Positions 7,466-15,797 of a stretch of DNA of 64,000 nt are shown piece after piece. The number at the start of each line of letters is the position of its first letter. Position 1 is the first letter of the stretch. A program made the translations under genes and the position numbers. The DNA lies in NCBI GenBank assembly GCA_947488155.1, contig CANKYK010000002.1, positions 502,001-566,000 of the forward strand. The letters are read 5' to 3'. The notes below the pieces were generated by a model that saw only the letters and a list, made by a program, of their open reading frames with translations, ran no database searches and was not told the origin of the DNA. Source of the DNA: an uncultured Erythrobacter sp. (GTDB lineage Bacteria > Pseudomonadota > Alphaproteobacteria > Sphingomonadales > Sphingomonadaceae).

Positions 7466-9409
7466 ATGGCCCGGACACCTGCTGGCACCTCTGACAATCC
7501 CCATGGGGCGGACCGCTTTAACGAGGAACGGGCGGCCTATACGGTTGCGAGTGCGCAACCGAATCTGGAGGCTGGCATCACGGCGATCCGCGAGACGGTG
7601 AAGACGCTGAAGCCGGTGCCCGGCGTATACCGTATGCTCGATACGCGCGGTGATGTGCTGTATGTAGGCAAAGCGCGCAGCCTAAAGGCGCGGGTGGCGA
7701 ACTACACTCAGGTCAACGGCCTCTCCGGCCGCCTGCAACGCATGGTCAGCCAGTGCCGCGCGATGGAGATTATCACCACCAATTCAGAGGCTGAGGCGCT
7801 GCTGCTCGAGGCGCAGCTAATCAAACGGTTTCGCCCGCCGTTCAACGTGCTGCTGCGCGATGATAAGAGCTTTCCCTTTATCCTGCTGCGCAGCGATCAT
7901 GAGTTTCCGCGCATTCACAAGCATCGCGGCGCGCGCAAGGCGAAGGGCAATTATTACGGGCCGTTCGCCAGCGCGGGCAGTGTGAACACGACGCTCAATG
8001 CGCTGCAAAAGCTGTTCTTGCTGCGGTCTTGCACCGACAGCTTTTTCAAGAACCGTGATCGGCCATGCTTGCTGTACCAGATCAAGCGGTGCTCTGCGCC
8101 GTGCGTTGGGCGGATCAGCGAACCGGATTATGACAGACTGGTTGATCAGGCGAAGAACTTCCTAGCGGGTAAATCTGGGCAGGTTCAGCAAGACCTGGAA
8201 AAGCAAATGGCGAAGGCCGCCGAAGAGCTCGATTTTGAGACTGCCGCGATCCTGCGCGACCGATTGCGCGCGGCGACCTTCATTCAAGGGTCACAGGCGA
8301 TCAACGCCAGCGGCGTGGGCGATGCGGATGTCTTCGCGCTGCATGCCAAGGGCGGGCAGGTCGGCATCCAGGCCTTCTTCATTCGCGGCGGGCAGAATTG
8401 GGGGCACCGCGCATTCTTCCCGACCCATACCAAGGGCGTGGAGGAGGACCAGATCCTCTCCAACGTCATCCTGCAATTCTATGAGGAAGTGCCGCCGCCG
8501 CCGATGATCCTGGTCGACCGGGAGCTGCCGGAAAGCGAGCTGATCGAAGCGGCGTTGTCTGAAGTGGCGGACAAGAGGGTTGCACTCTCCGTCCCGCAGC
8601 GCGGCGACCGGCGCAAGCTGATGGAGCAGGCTAGCCGCAATGCAGTGGAGGCGCTGGAGCGGCGGCTAGCGGAGACCGGCACGCGCGCCAAGACCAATCG
8701 CGAAATGGCCGAATTCCTGGAACTGGACGCCCCGCCAAAGCGGGTGGAGATTTACGACAACAGCCATATCCAGGGCGCGAAGGCGGTCGGCGCGATGGTG
8801 GTGGCCGGGCCGGAAGGCTTTGAAAAGTCGCAATATCGCAAGTTTAACATCAAGTCGGCGCAGAGCAATGATGACTATGCGATGATGCGTGAGGTGATGG
8901 AGCGACGCTTCACCCGCGCAATGAAAGACGACCCGGACCGGGAGCGCGAAGGCGTGTGGCCTGACCTCGTCCTGCTGGATGGCGGCAAAGGGCAGATGTC
9001 GAGCGTGCAGGAGGTTCTGGGTGAGCTCGGCATTGAAGACCTGGCCGTGATCGCGATTGCCAAGGGCCCGCATCACGGCCGCGAAGGGCGCGAGGTGTTC
9101 CACTTCCCCGACGGGCGCGAGAAGATGCTACCGACCAATTCGCCGGTGCTGTATCATTTGCAAAACCTGCGCGACGAGGTTCACCGCTATGCCATCGGCG
9201 CGCACCGGGCGAAGCGATCGAAAGCGATCACGGCGAGCCCTTTGGATGAGATCCCCGGCATTGGCCCCGCGAGAAAGCGCGCGCTGCTGCTGCATTTTGG
9301 CACGGCCAGCAAGGTGAGGGCGGCTTCGCTGCAAGACCTCCAGCGCGCACCCGGCGTCAGCGATGCCGTCGCGCAGACGATCTATGATTTTTACCACGCG
9401 GGTGGGTGA
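7466..9409 (+). CDS. uvrC: Excinuclease ABC subunit C
   Basis: UvrC makes the dual incisions of nucleotide excision repair after loading by UvrA and UvrB. In order I see the GIY-YIG nuclease domain (PVPGVYRMLDTRGDVLYVGKARSL, residues about 50-75), a Cys-containing linker (SCTDSFFKNRDRPCLLYQIKRCSAPC), the UVR/UvrB-binding segment, the RNase H-like C-terminal nuclease (EIYDNSHIQG and LVLLDGGKGQMS) and a terminal helix-hairpin-helix pair (EIPGIGPARKRALLLHFG). The start is uncertain: ATGs at 7460 and 7466 are both possible, and neither has a strong binding site. At 647 residues the length is normal. The frame open further upstream is antisense to the flavoprotein gene and not part of uvrC. Confidence 0.95.
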   Translation: MARTPAGTSDNPHGADRFNEERAAYTVASAQPNLEAGITAIRETVKTLKPVPGVYRMLDTRGDVLYVGKARSLKARVANYTQVNGLSGRLQRMVSQCRAMEIITTNSEAEALLLEAQLIKRFRPPFNVLLRDDKSFPFILLRSDHEFPRIHKHRGARKAKGNYYGPFASAGSVNTTLNALQKLFLLRSCTDSFFKNRDRPCLLYQIKRCSAPCVGRISEPDYDRLVDQAKNFLAGKSGQVQQDLEKQMAKAAEELDFETAAILRDRLRAATFIQGSQAINASGVGDADVFALHAKGGQVGIQAFFIRGGQNWGHRAFFPTHTKGVEEDQILSNVILQFYEEVPPPPMILVDRELPESELIEAALSEVADKRVALSVPQRGDRRKLMEQASRNAVEALERRLAETGTRAKTNREMAEFLELDAPPKRVEIYDNSHIQGAKAVGAMVVAGPEGFEKSQYRKFNIKSAQSNDDYAMMREVMERRFTRAMKDDPDREREGVWPDLVLLDGGKGQMSSVQEVLGELGIEDLAVIAIAKGPHHGREGREVFHFPDGREKMLPTNSPVLYHLQNLRDEVHRYAIGAHRAKRSKAITASPLDEIPGIGPARKRALLLHFGTASKVRAASLQDLQRAPGVSDAVAQTIYDFYHAGG

Positions 9410-9433
9410 GGGGGACGTCACTGGGTGGTTTAT

Positions 9434-9460
9434 GGATTCCCGCCTTCACACGAATGACGA
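9434..9460. repeat. Degenerate short palindromic repeat
   Basis: The spacer after uvrC contains GGATTCCCGCCTTC followed by a decayed partner arm ending CGAATGACGA. This resembles the small GGATTCCCGC / GCGGGAATGACG hairpin that I recall as dispersed in sphingomonad and related genomes, with one arm mutated. The resemblance is from memory and the copy is imperfect. The rest of 9410-9572 shows no gene. Confidence 0.4.
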
Positions 9461-9572
9461 AAGAAGTGCTTCTTTCCTACATCGCCCTTGCCATGTGCAC
9501 CCAAGCCCCTATCGATCTTGCGTTCATCTTCGCCTGATTATCACGGGTAATCCCAACTGACCGGAGCAATCC

Positions 9573-11171
9573 ATGAGCGAGCTTCCCGCGACCACCGACG
9601 AATACAGCCAAGGTAAGCGCAACGCCTTCACCCGTTTTCTTGATGGGGTCGAATGGCTAGGCAATCTCCTGCCGCATCCGGTCACTTTGTTTGCGGTTCT
9701 GGCGATCGGGATTGTGCTGCTGTCCGGCCTGCTCGGCTGGATGGGTGTCGCGGTGGAGGACCCGCGTCCGCTGGGCGCAAAGGGCGTCGCCGAGGACGGG
9801 ATGATCCGCGCGGTCAGCCTGATGGACGGCGATGGTATCCGCCGCATCTTTACCGGCCTGGTCGACAATTTCACCGGCTTTGCCCCGCTGGGTGTGGTGT
9901 TGGTCGCGATGCTGGGCGTCGGGGTGGCGGAGAAATCGGGCCTGCTGTCCGCCGCCGTGCGCAGCATGGTGTTAAACGCGCCGCCGAAGCTGGTGACGGT
10001 CGCCATTGTGTTTGCAGGCATTATTTCCAACACCGCATCCGAGGTCGGTTATGTTGTCCTGATCCCGCTAGCGGGCGCGATATTCTACGCGCTGGGTCGC
10101 CATCCGCTGGCCGGTATGGCCGCCGCCTTTGCCGGGGTGTCTGGCGGCTATAGCGCGAACCTGCTGATCGGTACGATCGATCCGCTACTGGCCGGCATCA
10201 CGCAAGAGGCCGCCCGCCTGATTGCCCCTGATTACACTGTGGTCGCCACGGCCAATTGGTACTTCATGATGGCCTCAACCTTCCTCATCACGCTGATCGG
10301 TTCGCTGGTGACGATTTACATCGTGGAGCCAAAGCTCGGCAAATATGATTCCTCAGCAGCTGATCCGACGATCCTGGATGATCGGATGATGGAGCAGGTA
10401 AGTGATGATGAGCGCAAGGGCCTGCGCTGGGCTGGCCTGGCGCTGCTCGGTGTGCTTGGGCTGATGGCGTTGACGCTGCTGCCGGATTGGGGTGTGCTGC
10501 GCAATCCCGACAATGGTGATCGGATCGATAGCCCATTTTTCGATGGATTCGTCGTGTGGATCCTGATCTTCTTCGTCGCTCTCGGCTATGCCTATGGCCG
10601 CGCGGTTGGGACGATGAAGACCGACCGCGATATTATCGCCGCGATGGCCGCGGCGCTTGCCTCACTCGGCCTGTACATCGTGCTGGTGTTCTTCGCGGCG
10701 CAGTTTGTCGCCTTCTTTGGTTGGACCAATCTGGGCGCGATCACAGCCGTGACGGGCGCGAATTTCCTGGTTGAGACCGGGATGACCGGCCCGGGCATCT
10801 TCTTCATGTTCATCCTGCTGTGCGCGCTGATCAATCTGTCGCTCGGCTCTGCCTCGGCGCAATGGGCCGTAACCGCGCCGATTTTTGTGCCGATGCTGAT
10901 GCTAATCGGCTATTCGCCTGAGGCGATCCAGGCAGCCTATCGGATCGGTGACAGCACCACCAATATCATCACTCCGATGATGAGCTATTTCGGGCTAATC
11001 TTGGCCTGGGCAACGCGGTATAAGAGCGATCTGGGCGTGGGCACGATGATTGCGATGATGCTGCCCTATTCGATCTTCTTCATCGCGTTCTGGTCGGTAT
11101 TTTTCTACCTCTGGACCTTCGTGTTCGGACTGCCAGTGGGACCGGGCTCGCCCACCTTCTACACCCCATAA
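9573..11171 (+). CDS. abgT: AbgT family transporter
   Basis: This 532-residue integral membrane protein belongs to the AbgT family (p-aminobenzoyl-glutamate uptake in Escherichia coli; sulfonamide/PABA efflux in some relatives). The characteristic stretches are GVGVAEKSGLLSA, the NTASEVGYVVLIPLAGAIF hairpin region, GVSGGYSANLLIGTIDPLLAGIT and the C-terminal SSAQWA-like and GDSTTNIITPMMSYFGL motifs, spread over roughly 11-13 membrane segments. It has AT-poor codon use like its neighbours and stands alone, with a bidirectional terminator just after its stop. Whether it imports p-aminobenzoyl-glutamate or exports an antimetabolite cannot be told from sequence. Confidence 0.93.
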   Translation: MSELPATTDEYSQGKRNAFTRFLDGVEWLGNLLPHPVTLFAVLAIGIVLLSGLLGWMGVAVEDPRPLGAKGVAEDGMIRAVSLMDGDGIRRIFTGLVDNFTGFAPLGVVLVAMLGVGVAEKSGLLSAAVRSMVLNAPPKLVTVAIVFAGIISNTASEVGYVVLIPLAGAIFYALGRHPLAGMAAAFAGVSGGYSANLLIGTIDPLLAGITQEAARLIAPDYTVVATANWYFMMASTFLITLIGSLVTIYIVEPKLGKYDSSAADPTILDDRMMEQVSDDERKGLRWAGLALLGVLGLMALTLLPDWGVLRNPDNGDRIDSPFFDGFVVWILIFFVALGYAYGRAVGTMKTDRDIIAAMAAALASLGLYIVLVFFAAQFVAFFGWTNLGAITAVTGANFLVETGMTGPGIFFMFILLCALINLSLGSASAQWAVTAPIFVPMLMLIGYSPEAIQAAYRIGDSTTNIITPMMSYFGLILAWATRYKSDLGVGTMIAMMLPYSIFFIAFWSVFFYLWTFVFGLPVGPGSPTFYTP

Positions 11172-11175
11172 AAAA

Positions 11176-11201
11176 CGGGGCAGGCCGCAAAGCCCGCCCC
11201 G
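11176..11201. terminator. Bidirectional hairpin terminator between abgT and ompA-like gene
   Basis: The arms CGGGGCAGGC (11176-11185) and GCCCGCCCCG (11192-11201) form a 10-bp stem with one mismatch and a 6-base loop. An A-run precedes the stem and ATTTT follows it, so it can serve the rightward abgT and the leftward ompA-like gene. Confidence 0.8.
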
Positions 11202-11231
11202 CATTTTCAATCGGAGAGAGTGTGGCCTGGA

Positions 11232-12143
11232 TTAAAGGCCTTCGACGCTCTTGCTGACCAAGACGTTCACCGCAACACGGCGGTTCTGCGCCTTACCCTG
11301 AGGGGTTGAGTTGTCAGCTGCAGGATCGGCTTCTGCCATTCCGGTTGGGGTCAGCATGCGATAGGGCTTCCAACCGCATTGCTGTTGCAGATAGTTCACA
11401 ACGCGGCTGGCGCGCTTCTCGCTCAGCTCTTGGTTGATCTCATAGCTGCCCGTGGAGTCGGTGTAGCCGACCACCAGAAGCAGAGCGTTTTCGGTTGCAT
11501 TGGCTTGCTCAGCTGCGCTGCACAGCTCTGCACGGGCTTGGCTGGAAAGGTTGTACCGGCCAGTGTCAAAATAGACATTGGTGGTGCCTTTGATGTTGTA
11601 TTGATCGATGTCACCAAAGCGGCCGCGCAGCGCCTCAGTTGCGGCGGCGTTCTTCGTAATCGCCGCGCCTTGCTCGCCGAACTGCTGTTCGGTGCCGTTG
11701 CGGATCATCGATGCGGTGCGCAGGTCCTTATTCTTCAGGTTAACCCGGGTGGCGACAAGTCCGCCAGCCCATTCAACCGTCTTAACCGATACTGGCAGGC
11801 CGTTTAGCAATTGCTCAGAACCCAGCTTGTCACGGTTTAGGCCGAGGAAGCCGCCTTTGGCGCGGATCTCGGTGCCATCGCTCAGCTTGATCGCTGTGCG
11901 TGAACCATCAACCGCCGTGACTTGAAACTCGCCATCGCGGCGGGCCGAAATAAAGCCATCAATTTCTGGACCTTCAGCCATGCCGGACAGATCCGCAGGC
12001 GGTGAGCCAGTGACCGTGGTCAGCACTTCGCCCTGCTGGGCAGGAACAGGCATAGGCTCCTGGCCGATTGCGCCGCTTGCCATGGGCAGGGCGATCACAG
12101 CCGACAGGAAAAGAGCGGTATGCTTCTTTGAAATGGCACTCAT
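11232..12143 (-). CDS. OmpA family outer membrane protein
   Basis: This 303-residue protein has a signal peptide (MSAISKKHTALFLSAVIALPMASGA), a middle beta domain resembling DUF5666 (FISARRDGEFQVTAVDGS, IKLSDGTEI), and a C-terminal OmpA-like peptidoglycan-binding domain (VYFDTGRYNLSS, LLVVGYTDSTGSYEINQELSEKRA, GMAEADP, AQNRRVAVNV). It probably links the outer membrane to peptidoglycan. I chose the ATG at 12143 because GAGGAG lies 7 bases upstream and the signal peptide starts there. Two cysteines flank the OmpA core (SSQARAELCS and QQQCGW) and may form a disulfide. The gene has a long, gene-free leader region. Confidence 0.92.
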   Translation of the reverse strand: MSAISKKHTALFLSAVIALPMASGAIGQEPMPVPAQQGEVLTTVTGSPPADLSGMAEGPEIDGFISARRDGEFQVTAVDGSRTAIKLSDGTEIRAKGGFLGLNRDKLGSEQLLNGLPVSVKTVEWAGGLVATRVNLKNKDLRTASMIRNGTEQQFGEQGAAITKNAAATEALRGRFGDIDQYNIKGTTNVYFDTGRYNLSSQARAELCSAAEQANATENALLLVVGYTDSTGSYEINQELSEKRASRVVNYLQQQCGWKPYRMLTPTGMAEADPAADNSTPQGKAQNRRVAVNVLVSKSVEGL

Positions 12144-12499
12144 TAAATTACTCCTCAAAACTACAACAGCCAACCGTTCGTCGTCTCGGCATTTGCTAGA
12201 CCGCCCCCTGTGATGGCGTGTCTGGCCGCTGAAGCCCCCTCGAAAATTCTTGCACAACATGTGCGTTCGGATGCCGTGTTTGGGCGGCATGTGGGGTCTG
12301 AGTGTCAGTCAAACCTTTCTGTCAGATGAACGGATTGGTCAGTTTCGTTAGTTGTACGGGTCGTTTGACCGCTTGCTGCGACGAACCGTTGCGACGAACC
12401 GTTGCGGGATCAGCGATTGGAATGGCTTTAGTAAGGTTAACCTCGCAAGCGTGCACGCTGAGAGAGAATCGCTCTTGAACGCGTCTGCTTCAGCCAATG
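12144..12499. promoter_or_regulatory. Gene-free region upstream of the ompA-like gene
   Basis: This 356-base stretch holds no credible gene. It contains the strong ribosome binding site of the ompA-like gene (complement of CTCCTC at 12151-12156), a 13-base tandem repeat at 12378-12403, and otherwise unremarkable sequence. A long 5' leader with regulatory RNA structure for the abundant outer membrane protein is possible but not shown. The right end abuts the stop of the GtrA gene. Confidence 0.45.
12378..12403. repeat. 13-bp perfect tandem repeat, two copies
   Basis: The unit GCGACGAACCGTT occurs at 12378-12390 and again at 12391-12403 without a gap, followed by another GCG. It lies in the spacer between the ompA-like gene and the GtrA gene. 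Its function is unknown; tandem protein sites or simple slippage are both possible. Confidence 0.85.
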
Positions 12500-12961
12500 C
12501 TAGACCCGGCGGAAGTTCCACACGGCGTTGAGCACGAACACCAATAACCCTGCGATGACGGATACCAGAATGCGCGCGACGATATAGTCGATGGGTGTCA
12601 GCGCCAGCATAACGGCCATCAACGCCATGGTGGCGGCCAGGCCAATCGCACCGTTGATCAGAAACAGGGCGTATCCACTGGCCATTGCGCGGTCCGTCCC
12701 GCGGAAAATCCAGCTCCGGCCCAAGATATAATGCAAAGTGTTGGCGATGGCGAAGCCGATGCCAGAGGCGATCACCTCTCCCATCCCGGCGCGCTCAACG
12801 AGCAGCCACAGCACACCCAATCCGATCAGGAACGCTCCGATGCTGACCACTGTGTTGCGCGCCAGCATCCAGCCGACCCGGACCTTAAGCAGGCGCGTGA
12901 TCAGGCTACCGCGTGTTCGCTCCTCAGCCATATCGCTTGTGGGCTTTGCCGATGCGCTCAT
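12500..12961 (-). CDS. GtrA family membrane protein
   Basis: This 153-residue protein has four predicted membrane helices and the GtrA pattern, including SGIGFAIANTLHYILGRSWIFRG near residues 65-88 and the closing VFVLNAVWNFRRV. GtrA proteins are thought to move or stabilise polyprenyl-linked sugars across the inner membrane for cell-surface glycan modification. Here no glycosyltransferase partner is adjacent; the upstream gene is a ferritin-like protein whose stop lies 15 bases before this start, so the two are probably cotranscribed. The family call is firm; the substrate is unknown. Confidence 0.88.
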   Translation of the reverse strand: MSASAKPTSDMAEERTRGSLITRLLKVRVGWMLARNTVVSIGAFLIGLGVLWLLVERAGMGEVIASGIGFAIANTLHYILGRSWIFRGTDRAMASGYALFLINGAIGLAATMALMAVMLALTPIDYIVARILVSVIAGLLVFVLNAVWNFRRV

Positions 12962-12976
12962 GATGAGTGCAATCCG

Positions 12977-13663
12977 CTAGGTCGCAGAGCGCAGCCGGTC
13001 GGAATAGCGATCCGGGTCTTGCTCGGCATGATCCGCCCACACATCTTTGCGCGTCACAAACGGATTGAGAAACAGGATTGGTAATTTCAGAAACAGCAGC
13101 TCTGAATGAATGAAGCCGTCAACGGTGCGCTCCCACCACTTCGGCTCGCGCTTGGCATTGTCGCGCAACCACCCGTCATACGGCGCCCAATGGCTTGGCT
13201 CGTCCCGTTCGATCACCTTAAAAATCTTCACTAGAGCTGGGTCAGATTGCACAAAGCGGTTCGCCAGCAGGGTTTCGATTTGTTTATATCCGCGCTTCTC
13301 TGTCAGCGAGATGACCCGACACAGCCGCTCAAACAGCTCATCACGTTCAATCACGGCCTGAGTGTCGAGCTTATCAATCGAGGTGCCGAACATGATCTCG
13401 ATAAAACGATCAATATGGCCAAAGGTCCGGTCGAGGTGGATCGGATGCTTGCCTTGGATTTCGAACCAGCGCTTGAACATGAGGTAATGCTTGCGCTCAT
13501 CCGCCCGGTGTTTCTCGATCTTGACGATCAGTGGATCGTCCGGCCCGCAGCGCGCCCGGACAGCCTCCAGCACGCGGTCGAGCGCGGTGTAGCCGCGATG
13601 CTCGTTATAGATGTAGATCGATCCCAAAAGATCCAGATAGCGCCGGCGAAACCATTCGATCAT
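12977..13663 (-). CDS. Ferritin-like domain protein
   Basis: This 228-residue soluble protein shows a ferritin-like di-iron pattern: E50-K-H52 with DERKH (E56, H59), and later E152 with E155PSH158 in the IERDEPSH segment. Predicted helices dominate the first 165 residues, after which there is a C-terminal tail with a hydrophobic LLFLKLPILFLNPF stretch that could be membrane-associated. A strong AGGAG precedes the ATG at 13663. Homologues in related bacteria are annotated simply as ferritin-like. An oxygenase, peroxidase or desaturase-like role is possible. It is followed closely by the GtrA gene. Confidence 0.7.
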   Translation of the reverse strand: MIEWFRRRYLDLLGSIYIYNEHRGYTALDRVLEAVRARCGPDDPLIVKIEKHRADERKHYLMFKRWFEIQGKHPIHLDRTFGHIDRFIEIMFGTSIDKLDTQAVIERDELFERLCRVISLTEKRGYKQIETLLANRFVQSDPALVKIFKVIERDEPSHWAPYDGWLRDNAKREPKWWERTVDGFIHSELLFLKLPILFLNPFVTRKDVWADHAEQDPDRYSDRLRSAT

Positions 13664-13720
13664 GCTGAGCTCCTATTGTGTTAGGATACGGCATGGGCGG
13701 CGATTGACCAAATGTGGGGG

Positions 13721-15103
13721 TTAGTGGTTCGATGATGTGTCTTCGTGATGAGTGCTCTGATCGGTATTCTCTTCAGGCAATTCGTTATCACGTTCTTCTT
13801 CGATCGCCTTACGTATCTTTGGGGCAGGCGGCGTCCATGCTTTGAGGTGGCTCAATACATTTTCATAAAAGCCAATAGCACCCGACTCTAACTCATTGAT
13901 GAAGGTGGACCGACCACCAAATTTCCTTCCGTCAGTCATTTGGTCGATCAAGACAAATTTGTGAGGCAAGAGAGATCTGTCGGGATGGCTATGAAGCATG
14001 TCGTCACTTCTCGCCTCAAATACTGTTGTCTCGATTGGTGAGGCTCGGCCCGGCCACAATGTCCTGACTTTGGTTGTCTGTTCTTTGTCGTCAGGCAATT
14101 GCACTAAAAGCCAGTTTAGCCTCGACGCTTGTCGTTTTTTATCCTTCGGAGCCGCAAGCTGAGCGCTGAAGTGGATGGTCCGGGTCGTCAGATCTACCTC
14201 TATTGACAATGGGGCTGCTGCATTCGGAATAGCAAAATCAACAGTCAGTCGCCGTTCCTCTACCAGCGATTTGAGATGTCTATCGAAGATCGCCGTCGGA
14301 TCATTCATTACCTTTTTGGAGACTTTCTCCGCAACCGTTTCACCCGTTTTCCGTGTGAGGTACAGGGCTAGGTCTCTTATCTCTGCTTGCCAGCTTTCAA
14401 CTACAGCTCTTTCGTCAGCCCCAGACTTACTTAGTGATAATCCACTTCGAACGTTGTCGACCACTGATGTCCATGACGGCGTCATTTGGGTGAAGCGCTT
14501 GAGTCCAGCGCTTTGGTGGATCAAGAATCGCTCTAACTCTTCAAGCAAGAAGTTATGATCGGGGTCTTCAACTCGATCATTCCCGCTAAGAACGCTCAGA
14601 TATGTCAGGATTGAGAACCAAGAATAGTGGTATAAACTAACAGTCCTCAGTAAATGGCCGTTGACTGTAACAGGGCTCTGGTCGCGCGTGGTAGTGAACT
14701 GGTTTGAGAGTGTAATTACGGCGTCAATTCCAACCTCTCGCGCGAGACTTAGATATGACTCGATTTGATCTGCTTTAAGATCATCATTGCCAATTTTGGC
14801 TTCGACAAGGGCGCTCCAAGTTCGTTTACCTGTTTGTAAAACGATTAGCCCATCTGGGCGAATTTTCGGCTGCTTAGACTTTGGGAACGAAACTTCAGTA
14901 AAGGTCGAAACTGTTGCTCTTGTGCCGACAGGGTTTCCAACCGCTCCAAGAATTTCATTTGAGAGCTCCTTTACCTGTGCGAAAACTGACAAGAAGGCTG
15001 ACAGAGTTCTCCCCTCTTTCGATTTTTCGGACAAAACTGGAAATAGGCGTGATTTTTCACCGAAAGCATCGAAAAAAGGTAAGTTATGCATGTATTCCCC
15101 CAT
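13721..15103 (-). CDS. PD-(D/E)XK nuclease-like protein, possibly horizontally acquired
   Basis: This 460-residue protein carries a plausible PD-(D/E)XK core: E70 (TFTE), P83-D84 (IRPDGLIVL), E101-A-K103 (ALVEAKIG) and Q113-I-E-S-Y117, matching the E...D...ExK...QxxxY order of RecB-like nucleases. The remaining 340 residues are not recognised; the last 35 are acidic and low-complexity. Base composition is visibly more AT-rich than its neighbours, which suggests transfer. The ATG at 15103 lacks a clear binding site; the in-frame ATG at 15091 has GGGGG upstream and may be the true start. It sits alone, divergent from a small HTH gene. A defence or repair role is an inference from the fold and composition. 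Confidence 0.65.
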   Translation of the reverse strand: MGEYMHNLPFFDAFGEKSRLFPVLSEKSKEGRTLSAFLSVFAQVKELSNEILGAVGNPVGTRATVSTFTEVSFPKSKQPKIRPDGLIVLQTGKRTWSALVEAKIGNDDLKADQIESYLSLAREVGIDAVITLSNQFTTTRDQSPVTVNGHLLRTVSLYHYSWFSILTYLSVLSGNDRVEDPDHNFLLEELERFLIHQSAGLKRFTQMTPSWTSVVDNVRSGLSLSKSGADERAVVESWQAEIRDLALYLTRKTGETVAEKVSKKVMNDPTAIFDRHLKSLVEERRLTVDFAIPNAAAPLSIEVDLTTRTIHFSAQLAAPKDKKRQASRLNWLLVQLPDDKEQTTKVRTLWPGRASPIETTVFEARSDDMLHSHPDRSLLPHKFVLIDQMTDGRKFGGRSTFINELESGAIGFYENVLSHLKAWTPPAPKIRKAIEEERDNELPEENTDQSTHHEDTSSNH

Positions 15104-15198
15104 GTATTACTTTAGGCATACATCAGGAATTGTTTTCTGCAAGCTTCCTTAACTGAGCGCCTTTCCTACACATCACTCACGCGCCTATCCCAGCATGC

Positions 15199-15693
15199 AT
15201 GAAGTTCTATCCGCCGCGCGTTTCTAAGCCTCGCAAGCCGCCCAGGCGCATTCCGCCTTTCTATGCCGTACCGGTTAAACAGCGTGTGGATGGTTGGACG
15301 CCGCTGAGGCAGGCGGAGTTTATCGGCTGGCTTGCGCAGACACGCTCAGTGACGGGGGCGGCGCGCAGGGTCTCTATGGCGCGCGAAAGTGCTTACCGGC
15401 TGCGCGCGCATTTGTGGTCGGAGAGTTTCTGCGCGGCGTGGGATGCGGCGCTCGCGAAGGACTGGCAGCCGCGCGATATTGGTAAGGCGCCCGATGCAGT
15501 TTTGGGTAGGCTGCCAAAAGTCACACTTCGTGAGCTGGAATGGCGCATTGAAAGCGGGATTTGGTGGGTTATCTTGCGCGGCGGCAAATATGCAGGTGTG
15601 CGCCAAAAGCCGGACAATTCTGCGGTTCTGGCGCATCTTGCGCGCTGTCCCGTCTCGCTGGCCGAATACCGCGAGCAGGCAGCGTCACGATGA
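15199..15693 (+). CDS. Small helix-turn-helix protein
   Basis: This 164-residue basic protein has a helix-turn-helix in residues about 34-75 (DGWTPLRQAEFIGWLAQT, SVTGAARRVSMARESAYRLR). Proteins of this layout (a Pro-rich lead, GWTPxRQ, an HTH, then a W/A-rich region) are frequent in sphingomonads and have no assigned function that I know. It may be a transcription factor or phage-derived regulator. It diverges from the nuclease gene over a 95-base spacer, so it could regulate that gene. The C-terminal segment PDNSAVLAHLARCPVS is not recognised. Confidence 0.7.
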   Translation: MKFYPPRVSKPRKPPRRIPPFYAVPVKQRVDGWTPLRQAEFIGWLAQTRSVTGAARRVSMARESAYRLRAHLWSESFCAAWDAALAKDWQPRDIGKAPDAVLGRLPKVTLRELEWRIESGIWWVILRGGKYAGVRQKPDNSAVLAHLARCPVSLAEYREQAASR

Positions 15694-15732
15694 AAAGTCA
15701 CACTTTTGAAAAGCGTATCTGCGTTCCAGAAA

Positions 15733-15765
15733 AGCCCCCACTCCGCGCGGGGCGGAGCAGGGGCT
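15733..15765. terminator. Bidirectional terminator between HTH gene and sodB
   Basis: The arms AGCCCCCACTCCGC (15733-15746) and GCGGAGCAGGGGCT (15752-15765) pair over about 12-13 bp with one mismatch. AAA precedes and TGTTTC follows the stem. The position between convergent genes fits a shared terminator. Confidence 0.75.
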
Positions 15766-15797
15766 GTTTCGCTCACATTGCTGTGATCGTGATCGGC

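Noticed and set aside
13721..15693. A toxin-antitoxin pair (nuclease plus HTH gene)
   Set aside because: The two genes are divergent, not in one operon, and the HTH protein resembles a common sphingomonad type seen without such partners. A regulatory link is possible but a toxin-antitoxin claim is not supported.
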